From the NCBI GenBank assembly GCA_019233415.1, contig JAFAMK010000294.1, positions 1 through 5,004 on the forward strand: a stretch of DNA of 5,004 bases, given 5' to 3'. The position numbers and the translations under genes are program-made. The notes beneath the pieces are model-generated. The model worked only from the letters and a program-made list of their open reading frames with translations. It was not told where the DNA came from and made no database searches. Position 1 is the first letter of the stretch. Each line of letters starts with the position of its first letter. Of this stretch, positions 1-5,004 are shown piece by piece. Source of the DNA: Vulcanimicrobiota bacterium (GTDB lineage Bacteria > Vulcanimicrobiota > Vulcanimicrobiia > Vulcanimicrobiales > Vulcanimicrobiaceae).

Positions 1-123
1 GCGATCGACGTGCGCGCCGACCGGGTCTTCGACGTCTACTACGGGATGGCCGACGCGCGCATCGGCCGTGCGCGCGTGCGCCTCAACGCGCCGTTCGCCG
101 CCGAGGAGGAGCCCGCCGCATAA
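1..123 (+). CDS. C-terminal end of a probable GH130-family glycosidase / glycoside phosphorylase (5' truncated by the window)
   Basis: The open frame enters from the left edge and stops at TAA 121-123, leaving 40 residues. The visible tail contains FDVYYGMADARIGRARVRL, which resembles the last beta-strand of the GH130 five-bladed propeller, where a 'vYYGaADtvigvA' pattern is typical of beta-mannoside phosphorylases and related glycosidases. GH130 enzymes mostly act on beta-1,2- or beta-1,4-mannosides in the cytoplasm. The acidic, alanine-rich tail (AAEEEPAA) after the match is probably disordered. The catalytic residues lie outside the window, so substrate and mechanism cannot be judged. The next gene begins 5 bases downstream on the same strand, suggesting co-transcription. 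The assignment rests on one short motif; any propeller protein with a similar last strand is an alternative. Confidence 0.6.
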   Translation, partial: AIDVRADRVFDVYYGMADARIGRARVRLNAPFAAEEEPAA

Positions 124-128
124 ACGGA

Positions 129-599
129 ATGTGGAGATTTTACCTGCTCGCGACGATGATCGTCGTCGCGATCGGGAGCATCGTGTTCGGGCACCGTGTG
201 GCGACCGGTGACTGGCAGCTCCGCAACAATGCGAGACGCGGGCATCCCGCGGCGCAAGGCAATGCGAACCGCGGCTTCATTGCAACGCCGCCGCCGAACT
301 TCGTCGGGCAAGGACCGTGGGTGCTGAGCGCGCTGCCGTCGTGCTTCACGCAGCAGTCGTCGAAGGAAGGGCCGTCGGCACTGCTGGCCCTGGACGTTCC
401 CCAGGACGCGATGCGCATTGCACCCGGCACGACGCTGCATCGCGGTCCCTGCACGGTGCTCGTGCGTACCCACGACATTTGGGTCTACCGCGGCGGCGAC
501 CGGCTGCGCGTGCCGCCCGAAGCGCGCCTCTACAACGGCACGCAGGGGCTGACGCTCGTGTACCAGCGCGACGGCCGCACGGAAGTTCGCGTCTACTAG
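129..599 (+). CDS. Small membrane-anchored protein of unknown function (156 aa)
   Basis: I do not recognise a named family. Residues 4-20 form one hydrophobic segment (FYLLATMIVVAIGSIVF) after a very short N-terminus, which reads as an uncleaved signal anchor; no signal-peptidase or lipobox motif is clear. Residues 23-60 are Gly/Asn/Pro/Arg-rich and probably a flexible linker. Residues 61-156 look like a compact beta-rich domain with two cysteines (C72 and C108) that could form a disulfide outside the cytoplasm. The segments HDIWVYRGGDRLRVPPEARLY and GLTLVYQRDGRTEVRVY look like consecutive beta-strands. ATG 129 was chosen because it starts just before the hydrophobic segment; the next ATG (156) would cut it. 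The ribosome-binding site is weak (only CGGA just upstream). The gene lies 5 bases after the GH130 stop and 10 bases before the next start, so it is probably in one transcript. It is a real gene by its clean membrane/linker/domain layout, but its function is unknown. Confidence 0.75.
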   Translation: MWRFYLLATMIVVAIGSIVFGHRVATGDWQLRNNARRGHPAAQGNANRGFIATPPPNFVGQGPWVLSALPSCFTQQSSKEGPSALLALDVPQDAMRIAPGTTLHRGPCTVLVRTHDIWVYRGGDRLRVPPEARLYNGTQGLTLVYQRDGRTEVRVY

Positions 600-609
600 C
601 CGAACACTG

Positions 610-1434
610 ATGTCAGTGGAGATGGACGACGTCGAGCGTCTGGTCGAGGAATGGCGGGTGGTCGACGAGCAGCGCCATGCCGCGGTGGACAAGGCGGAGG
701 CGAACCGGCTCTTCATGCGCCTGCAGTCGCTGCACCTGCGCATCTTCCGCCGCGCCGACCGCGGGATCGACGCGTTCGCGAAGCTGCTGCGCGATCCGCA
801 CAGTGCGATCCGCATCGACGCCGCCGCCGCGCTGCTCCCGCACCGCCCCGAGATCGCAAAGCCCATCCTGCTCGCCGCGACGGACCGTTCGCTGACCGCG
901 CGCTACGTGCTCGCCGAGTGGGGCCGCAAGACGATGCCGCCCACCGACGACGCGGAGGAAGACGCCGAGTCCGCGCGCGAGCGCATCACCAAGCTCTACG
1001 CGGCGATCGACGAGCGGTTCGACTTCGTCTACGCGCTCGGGTTTCGCCGCACGGTCGTCGAGAAGCGCGTCGGCTCGCGCGCGGCGCAGGCGCGCTACGA
1101 GTGCGGCGACCGCTATCTCGACATTTGGTACGACACGTATGACGGCAGCCTCGACGTCTACGTCGGCGGCGGCGAGTTCGACCAGCGGCTCTCGCTGTGG
1201 GAGATCATGACCGTGCGCGGCGACTGGGACTACATCGGCTACACCGGCCACACGGTCCACGCGATGCGCGCGGGCGTCGAACGCGCCGCGCGCTACCTCG
1301 ACGCGCACCGCGACATCCTGATCGCCGACGCAACCCCGACCGAACTGGCCGAGATTCGCCGCCGCCGCAGCCAGCTCACCGCGCGCTACACCGCGACCGA
1401 AGCCCTCCCCACCGAACCCGACCCGGCACCGTAG
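610..1434 (+). CDS. DUF2019-like helical N-terminal domain fused to an unassigned C-terminal domain (274 aa)
   Basis: This predicted cytoplasmic protein has no signal or membrane segment. Residues about 5-108 look like a DUF2019/HEAT-like helical domain: an opening 'VERLVEEW' helix, a central EANRLFMRLQSLHLRI helix, and then the repeat-like LLRDPHSAIRIDAAAALLPHRPEIAKPILL, the 'decline with position, lose helix' pattern of this family. Residues about 120-244 form a second alpha/beta domain with YLDIWYDTYDGSLDVYVGG strands followed by a WDYIGYTGHTVHAMRAGVERAARYL helix; I cannot name it. Its strand pattern is loosely reminiscent of immunity-type proteins of polymorphic toxin systems, but no toxin gene is visible, so this is weak inference. 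The tail is basic and then Pro/Glu-rich. Start choice is uncertain: ATG 610 has no Shine-Dalgarno sequence, and the in-frame ATG 622 is preceded by GGAG placed too close to work normally. The previous gene ends 10 bases upstream and prfC begins about 33 bases downstream. Confidence 0.7.
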   Translation: MSVEMDDVERLVEEWRVVDEQRHAAVDKAEANRLFMRLQSLHLRIFRRADRGIDAFAKLLRDPHSAIRIDAAAALLPHRPEIAKPILLAATDRSLTARYVLAEWGRKTMPPTDDAEEDAESARERITKLYAAIDERFDFVYALGFRRTVVEKRVGSRAAQARYECGDRYLDIWYDTYDGSLDVYVGGGEFDQRLSLWEIMTVRGDWDYIGYTGHTVHAMRAGVERAARYLDAHRDILIADATPTELAEIRRRRSQLTARYTATEALPTEPDPAP

Positions 1435-1467
1435 AGTCCGAACGGCCCCGCGCGTCGAACGAATCCG

Positions 1468-3075
1468 GTGATGGAACTGCGCGAGGAAGTCGCCAAGCGG
1501 CGCACGTTCGCGATCATCTCGCACCCCGACGCCGGGAAGACCACGCTGACCGAGAAGCTCCTGCTGTACGGCGGGGCGATCGTGACGGCGGGGCAGGTCG
1601 CGGCGCGCCGGCGCGCGCGCGCGGCGACGTCGGATTGGATGGAGCTGGAGCGCGAGCGCGGGATTTCGATCACGTCGACGGTCCTGCAGTTCCCGTACGA
1701 CGGGCACACGATGAACCTGCTCGACACGCCGGGCCACCAAGACTTCGGCGAGGACACGTACCGCACGCTGCTCGCCGCCGACGCGGCGGTGATGCTGATC
1801 GACGCGGCGCGCGGCGTCGAGCCGCAGACGAAGAAGCTGTTCGCGATCTGCCGCGCGCGGCGCATCCCGCTGTTCACGTTCGTCAACAAGATGGACCGGC
1901 CGTCGCGCGATCCGCTCGAACTGCTCGACGAGTTGGAGAACGTGCTCGGGATCGGCGCGTACCCGATGAACTGGCCGCTCGGGAACGGCGAGACGTTTCG
2001 CGGCGTGTACGACCGCGCGAGCGGCGCGCTGCACACGTTCGAGCGCACCGAGCACGGCGCGAAGCGCGCGCCGGTGCGCACCGCGGCGCCGACCGATCCC
2101 GCGATCGCGGCGCTGGTCGACGAGCACACCTATCGCGAGTTCCTCGATCAGCTGGAACTGCTGGAGGGCGCAGGCGCCGGCTTCGACCGCGCGGCGATGC
2201 TGCGCGGCGACGTCACGCCGGTCTTCTTCGGGAGCGCGGTGACGAACTTCGGCGTCGAATTGTTCCTCGATGCGTTCGTGCGGATGGGGCCGCCGCCGGC
2301 GCCGCGCGTCGACGCGGAGAAGCACGTCGTCGAGCCGACCGACGAGCGGTTCAGCGGGTTCGTGTTCAAGATTCAGGCCAACATGGACCCGCGCCACCGC
2401 GACCGCATCGCGTTCCTGCGCGTGTGCAGCGGGAAGTTCGAGCGCGACATGACCGTGCGCAACGTGCGCACCGGCAAAGACGTGCGGCTGACGCGCGCGA
2501 TGAAGCTGTTCGCGTCGGACCGCGAGTCGGTCGAAGTCGCGTTCGCCGGCGACGTCGTCGGCTTGGCGAATCCCGGCGTCTTCGCGATCGGCGACACGCT
2601 CGCCGAGGGCGACCACATTCGGTTCGAGCCGATCCCGGCCTTCGAGCCGGAACATTTCGCGCTCGTCCGCAGTACCGACACCGCGAGCTATAAGTCGTTT
2701 CAGAAGGGGATCGCGCAGCTGCGCGAGGAGGGCGCGGTCCAGGTGTTCTACCCGTACGGGCAGACCCGGATCGAGCCGATCCTCGCCGCGGTCGGCGCGC
2801 TCCAGTTCGAGGTCGTCAAGTACCGCTTGGAGTCGGAGTACAACGTGAAGACCGTGTTCCAGACGCTTCCCTACACCACCGCGCGCCGCGTGCGGGGAGA
2901 GTCCGTCGGGTCGGCGACGCTCGGGTCGAGCGCGCGGCTCGTCGAGGACTGGGACGGCAACGCGCTCGCGCTCTTCGAGAGCGCGTGGAGCATCAATCTC
3001 GTGCAGCAGTGGAATCCGGGACTGGCGTTCGAGCCGTTCGGCGCGCGCGACCTCGCCCGCGAGGTGCCGGCATGA
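1468..3075 (+). CDS. prfC: Peptide chain release factor 3 (RF3), translational GTPase
   Basis: RF3 is a GTPase that removes RF1/RF2 from the ribosome after peptide release. The 535-residue length matches the family (E. coli RF3 is 529). G1 P-loop SHPDAGKT is at 18-25. Switch I runs into ATSDWMELERERGISIT (53-69), the RF3 signature that separates it from EF-G. G3 is DTPGHQD (86-92), G4 is NKMD (140-143) and the G5 region is GSAVTNFG (255-262). The beta-barrel domain II spans about 294-380 and the RF3-specific domain III about 385-520, including AVGALQFEVVKYRLESEYNVK. GHQD instead of GHED, together with GISITSTVLQF and EPQTKKLF, resembles cyanobacterial-type RF3 from memory. All GTPase motifs are intact, so it should be functional. 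GTG 1468 and ATG 1471 are adjacent in frame and either may be the true start; neither has a good Shine-Dalgarno sequence. The stop overlaps the next gene's start as ATGA (3072-3075), implying translational coupling. Confidence 0.97.
   Translation: MMELREEVAKRRTFAIISHPDAGKTTLTEKLLLYGGAIVTAGQVAARRRARAATSDWMELERERGISITSTVLQFPYDGHTMNLLDTPGHQDFGEDTYRTLLAADAAVMLIDAARGVEPQTKKLFAICRARRIPLFTFVNKMDRPSRDPLELLDELENVLGIGAYPMNWPLGNGETFRGVYDRASGALHTFERTEHGAKRAPVRTAAPTDPAIAALVDEHTYREFLDQLELLEGAGAGFDRAAMLRGDVTPVFFGSAVTNFGVELFLDAFVRMGPPPAPRVDAEKHVVEPTDERFSGFVFKIQANMDPRHRDRIAFLRVCSGKFERDMTVRNVRTGKDVRLTRAMKLFASDRESVEVAFAGDVVGLANPGVFAIGDTLAEGDHIRFEPIPAFEPEHFALVRSTDTASYKSFQKGIAQLREEGAVQVFYPYGQTRIEPILAAVGALQFEVVKYRLESEYNVKTVFQTLPYTTARRVRGESVGSATLGSSARLVEDWDGNALALFESAWSINLVQQWNPGLAFEPFGARDLAREVPA
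3061..3066 (+). promoter_or_regulatory. Shine-Dalgarno site for the gene starting at 3072
   Basis: GAGGTG lies inside the last codons of prfC, 5 bases before ATG 3072. It is a perfect six-base match to the complement of the usual 16S rRNA 3' end. It is the strongest ribosome-binding site in the window and fixes ATG 3072 as the start, rather than earlier in-frame ATG codons that lie within prfC. Confidence 0.75.
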
Positions 3076-3530
3076 CGAACGTCACCCCGACCCCGCCGCC
3101 GGGCGGACCGCGCGCCGTGACGACCCCGAACCCGCGCGCGCGCCAGAACCAAATTCTGATCCTGGCCGTCTTCGTGATCGCGCTGGTGCTGCTGGTGCGC
3201 GCCTGCGCCGGCGGCGAGAATCGATACGAGAAGATCGCGCACGAGTTCACGCAGGCCGTGCAGAGCAACGACCTCGCGTCGGTCGCGAAGCTCGAGAACG
3301 CCGAGATCGCTGCCGAGACGACGCGCACGCAGGTCGCCCATGGGGCCGACGTGCTCGCACCGCTCGGAAAGATTCAGCGCGTCAGGGAGAACACGCCCAA
3401 GAACGACCCCGCGCGCGTGCACGAGTTCGACGTGACGTTCGAGAAGGCCACCGTGCACGAGAAGTTCCAGTTCGACCCGAACGACAAGGTGTTTCGTTGG
3501 AAGTACGACCCGCCGGTTCCGAAGACCTGA
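3072..3530 (+). CDS. Membrane-anchored protein with a small extracytoplasmic domain, possibly NTF2/DUF3887-like (152 aa)
   Basis: The N-terminus (1-24) is Pro/Thr-rich with scattered Arg and probably cytoplasmic and disordered. Residues 27-42 (QILILAVFVIALVLLV) are a single membrane helix, followed by RACAGG. Residues 50-152 form a soluble domain facing the periplasm. It opens with an amphipathic helix (YEKIAHEFTQAVQSNDLASVAKL), then a 'LAPLGKIQRVRE' turn, and ends in beta-strands (HEFDVTFEKATVHEKFQF, KVFRWKYDPP). A helix that pairs with 'nDl' followed by such a sheet is the usual look of NTF2-like/DUF3887 domains, which bind small ligands or act as accessory domains; this fold call is inference. 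C45 might be taken for a lipidation site, but Arg at -2 (VRAC) is a poor lipobox. The start ATG 3072 overlaps the prfC stop and has a perfect GAGGTG site. The 3' end overlaps the dehydratase gene. Its role is unknown, and nothing links it functionally to RF3 except position. Confidence 0.8.
   Translation: MTNVTPTPPPGGPRAVTTPNPRARQNQILILAVFVIALVLLVRACAGGENRYEKIAHEFTQAVQSNDLASVAKLENAEIAAETTRTQVAHGADVLAPLGKIQRVRENTPKNDPARVHEFDVTFEKATVHEKFQFDPNDKVFRWKYDPPVPKT
3487..3491 (+). promoter_or_regulatory. Possible Shine-Dalgarno site for the dehydratase TTG start at 3497
   Basis: AGGTG sits 5 bases before TTG 3497, the same core and spacing as the GAGGTG site upstream of 3072. It is the main sequence argument for the TTG start over CTG 3527. 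It lies inside a coding region (codons AAG GTG), so chance occurrence cannot be excluded. Confidence 0.4.
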
Positions 3531-4492
3531 CCGTCACGTTCGACGACGTGCGCGCCGCCGCGGAGCGGTTACGTGGTGTCGCGCACCGCACGCCGGTCGT
3601 CACCGCGACCTCGCTCGACGAGCGCGTCGGCGCGCACGTGTTCCTCAAGGCCGAGAACCTGCAGCGGATCGGCGCGTTCAAGTTCCGCGGCGCGTACAAC
3701 CGCATCGCGCAGCTGACGCCGGAGGAGCGCACGGGCGGCGTCGTCGCCTTTTCGAGCGGGAACCACGCGCAGGGCGTCGCGCTCGCGGCGAAGCTGCTCG
3801 GCGTTCCGGCGGTGATCGTGATGCCGACCGACGCGCCCGCGGCGAAGCTCGCCGCGACGCGCGGCTACGGCGCCGAGGTCATCATGTACGACCGCCACCG
3901 CATGAACCGCGCGGAGCTCGCCGCGTCGATCGCCGCGGAGCGTGGCGCCGTGCTCGTCCCGCCGTACGACGATCCGATGATCGTCGCCGGCCAGGGCACC
4001 GCCGCGCTAGAACTGATCGAACAGGCCGGCCCGCTCGACGTGCTCCTCGCCCCGCTCGGCGGCGGCGGACTGCTCGCCGGCTGCGCGCTCGCCGCGACTG
4101 GGCTTTCGCCCGGCGTGCGCATCTACGGCGTCGAGCCGGAGGCCGGCGACGACTGGGTGCAATCGTGGAACGCCGGCGAGATCGTCTCGATCCCCGTCCC
4201 GCGGACGATCGCCGACGGCCAGCAAACGCAGGCTCCCGGCGCGTTGACCTGGGAGATCGTCCGCCCCCTCGCCGCCGGGATCGTGACCGTCACCGACGAC
4301 GAGATTCGCGCCGCGATGCGCTTCGCGTTCGAACGCCTCAAGCTCGTCGTCGAGCCAAGCGGCGCGTCCGCGCTCGCCGCCCTGCTCTTCGGCAAGGTCG
4401 ACGCGCGCGGCGCACGTGTCGGCGTGGTCATCAGCGGCGGCAACGTCGACCCAGCAACGTTTGCCGCGGCCCTGGCCACCCCGTCATCCTGA
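3497..4492 (+). CDS. Threonine/serine dehydratase (PLP-dependent, short type without ACT domain)
   Basis: This is a fold-type II PLP enzyme of the threonine ammonia-lyase/serine racemase family. It likely deaminates L-threonine to 2-oxobutanoate, and possibly L-serine to pyruvate, in the cytoplasm. Numbering from CTG 3527 (add 10 for TTG), the PLP lysine is K52 in GAFKFRGAYN. The substrate-binding SSGNHAQG is 76-83, the phosphate-gripping GGGGLLAG is 178-185 and SGGN is 303-306, whose Ser contacts the pyridine nitrogen. EPEAGDD (203-209) matches the divalent-cation site seen in serine racemase. The length (321 or 331) fits catabolic TdcB-type enzymes (E. coli TdcB 329) and lacks the C-terminal ACT-like regulatory domain of biosynthetic IlvA, so isoleucine feedback is not expected. 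TTG 3497 has a Shine-Dalgarno-like AGGTG; CTG 3527 gives a CTGA overlap with the previous stop and a protein starting TVTFDDVRAAAERL, typical of the family N-terminus. The last residues (TPSS) and the TGA are encoded by the first copy of the repeat. Serine racemase is the main alternative. Confidence 0.92.
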   Translation: MEVRPAGSEDLTVTFDDVRAAAERLRGVAHRTPVVTATSLDERVGAHVFLKAENLQRIGAFKFRGAYNRIAQLTPEERTGGVVAFSSGNHAQGVALAAKLLGVPAVIVMPTDAPAAKLAATRGYGAEVIMYDRHRMNRAELAASIAAERGAVLVPPYDDPMIVAGQGTAALELIEQAGPLDVLLAPLGGGGLLAGCALAATGLSPGVRIYGVEPEAGDDWVQSWNAGEIVSIPVPRTIADGQQTQAPGALTWEIVRPLAAGIVTVTDDEIRAAMRFAFERLKLVVEPSGASALAALLFGKVDARGARVGVVISGGNVDPATFAAALATPSS

Positions 4493-4534
4493 GCCCTCCC
4501 CCGTCATCCTGAGCTATCCCCCGTCATCCTGAGC
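4479..4534 (+). repeat. Three direct copies of a 16-base word at a 20-base period
   Basis: CCCCGTCATCCTGAGC occurs exactly at 4479-4494, 4499-4514 and 4519-4534. The four-base spacers are CCTC and TATC. The first copy lies over the end of the dehydratase gene and contains its stop codon. The third copy continues into TTGTCGAAGG and forms the left arm of the palindrome. The first two look like truncated copies of that arm. A word of this type (GTCATCCTGAGCTTGTCGAAGG) is, from memory, a dispersed palindromic repeat in many unrelated GC-rich bacterial genomes; I could not check this. Confidence 0.93.
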
Positions 4535-4589
4535 TTGTCGAAGGACGCCGTGCGACGAGGGCCCTTCGACAGGCTCAGGGTGACGGGGG
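4518..4589. repeat. 27-bp imperfect inverted repeat (palindromic repeat element, possible bidirectional hairpin)
   Basis: The left arm 4518-4544 pairs with the right arm 4563-4589 over 27 positions, with an 18-base loop at 4545-4562. Only two positions are non-Watson-Crick (4535 with 4572 and 4527 with 4580), and both become G:U pairs in a + strand transcript. The inner core is GTCGAAGG/CCTTCGAC and the outer end is a C/G tract. It lies between convergent genes, right up to the stop codon of the - strand gene (4591-4593), so it could act as a transcript 3'-end stabiliser or attenuator for both. No U-tract follows on either strand, so it is not a canonical Rho-independent terminator. It could instead be a REP-like mobile palindrome. 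The 98 bases between the two coding regions hold essentially nothing else. Confidence 0.9.
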
Positions 4590-4590
4590 G

Positions 4591-5004
4591 CTAGACCTTG
4601 ATACGCAGGTCGATGGCGGCCTGGAACGGGATCTTCACGCCGACGAAGCCGGTGTTGAGGTTGTTGCTGAAGTCGCCGTAGGGGTAGCGCAGGGCGACCG
4701 GAGTTTGGTTGAGCGGGAGAAAGTTGCCGGACGGTCCGACGCCGGCGCCGCCGGACGGCAGTTCGGAATAGACGCAGATGTTCGGGCCGTCCCACGCGTA
4801 GCCGCGCTGGAAGCAGCGGTCGACGAGGCCGGTCAGCGTAACCGTCACGCGCATCGCCCTGGAGAGGTCGTACGAGACCTGCAGGTTGAGCGTCAGGCGT
4901 GACGGCTCTTTGAAGGCGCCGAGATTGTCGAACGTGCCCGTGAACGCATCGGGGATGAATAGGAAGTTCAACGACCTGCCGCTGGCGCTGGTGGTTCCGC
5001 CAGT
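4591..5004 (-). CDS. C-terminal end of a probable TonB-dependent outer-membrane receptor (5' truncated by the window)
   Basis: The frame is open from the right edge to TAG (reverse complement of 4591-4593), giving the last 137 residues. The apparent TTG start at 4971 is not a real start because the frame continues upstream to 5004. The sequence shows alternating beta-strands of an outer-membrane barrel: EPSRLTLNLQVSYDLSRAM, then MRVTVTLTGLVDRCF, then a Gly/Pro-rich loop, then NNLNTGFVGVKIPFQAAIDLRIKV. 'L.lnLqvsYDLSr' followed by 'vtvtltgLvdrCF' resembles the penultimate strands of TonB-dependent receptors ('ls.ni.NlFd'-type positions). Two cysteines 13 residues apart (in DRCFQ and NICVY) may form a disulfide in the long outer loop. 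The protein ends in RIKV, not the terminal aromatic residue typical of many outer-membrane proteins. No plug domain or TonB box is visible because those lie outside the window, so substrate and exact family are open. It is convergent with the dehydratase gene. Confidence 0.62.
   Translation of the reverse strand, partial: TGGTTSASGRSLNFLFIPDAFTGTFDNLGAFKEPSRLTLNLQVSYDLSRAMRVTVTLTGLVDRCFQRGYAWDGPNICVYSELPSGGAGVGPSGNFLPLNQTPVALRYPYGDFSNNLNTGFVGVKIPFQAAIDLRIKV

Noticed and set aside
39..866. A 275-residue - strand open frame across the first three genes
   Set aside because: It is Arg/Ser/Ala-rich low-complexity sequence antisense to three better-supported genes, with no recognisable domain.
1604..1622. 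Alternating CG tract that could adopt Z-DNA
   Set aside because: It encodes the Arg/Ala-rich stretch before ATSDWME in RF3 switch I, where related RF3 proteins also have basic residues. Biased codon use in a GC-rich genome explains it.
613..2655. A 680-residue open frame on the - strand opposite the DUF2019-like gene and prfC
   Set aside because: It is exceptionally rich in Arg, Ala, Val, His and Asp with no domain pattern, and lies opposite clearly coding genes with intact RF3 motifs. It is a GC-rich shadow frame. The 498-residue frame at 1197-2693 on the + strand is likewise an Arg-rich shadow.
3198..3209. Lipoprotein processing site (VRAC) after the membrane helix of the 152-residue protein
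   Set aside because: Arg at position -2 does not fit the lipobox, and the Pro/Thr-rich stretch of about 24 residues before the helix is unusual for a lipoprotein signal. A plain membrane anchor is simpler.
4479..4534. CRISPR array
   Set aside because: The copies are only 16 bases with four-base spacers, and one is part of a palindrome; spacer length and organisation do not fit CRISPR, and no cas gene is present.
4518..4600. Canonical Rho-independent terminator at the hairpin
   Set aside because: The stem is long and stable, but neither strand has a T-tract after it. It is listed as a palindromic repeat that may still affect 3' ends.
4705..4902. A 65-residue + strand frame opposite the receptor gene
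   Set aside because: It is antisense to a better-supported beta-barrel coding frame, with Arg/Val/Glu-rich shadow composition and no ribosome-binding site or domain.

Overview
The window is GC-rich DNA that looks like a chromosomal segment of a diderm (outer-membrane) bacterium. Its features are long GC-rich shadow frames, tightly packed genes and the C-terminal end of an outer-membrane beta-barrel receptor. The release factor 3 has switch and G-motif variants that I associate with cyanobacterial-type RF3 rather than the E. coli type. This, the cysteine-bearing barrel C-terminus and the gene mix fit an uncultured, Eremiobacterota/Vulcanimicrobiota (WPS-2)-like lineage. That placement is inference and was not tested.

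Layout: positions 1-4492 hold six genes on the + strand with almost no intergenic DNA. They are (i) the last 40 codons of a probable GH130-family glycosidase/phosphorylase; (ii) a 156-residue membrane-anchored protein of unknown function; (iii) a 274-residue protein with a DUF2019-like helical N-terminal half and an unassigned C-terminal half; (iv) a complete peptide chain release factor 3 (prfC); (v) a 152-residue membrane-anchored protein with a small extracytoplasmic domain, overlapping prfC by ATGA; and (vi) a short, ACT-less threonine/serine dehydratase overlapping gene v. Gaps are 5, 10 and about 33 bases, followed by two overlaps, so a long polycistronic unit is likely. The prfC, gene v and dehydratase trio looks most tightly coupled. 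No promoter or intrinsic terminator was recognised between these genes.

Positions 4479-4590 hold a compact repeat element: three direct copies of a 16-base word at an exact 20-base period. The third copy is extended into the left arm of a 27-bp imperfect palindrome whose right arm ends next to the stop codon of the gene on the other strand. The element supplies the stop codon of the dehydratase and places TGA in all three frames on both strands. Positions 4591-5004 hold, on the - strand, the C-terminal end of a probable TonB-dependent receptor that runs off the window.

The coding content is mostly ordinary housekeeping and metabolism plus a few uncharacterised small proteins. The repeat element at the convergent junction is the most distinctive structure. 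I see no sign of a new defence, mobile or CRISPR system.
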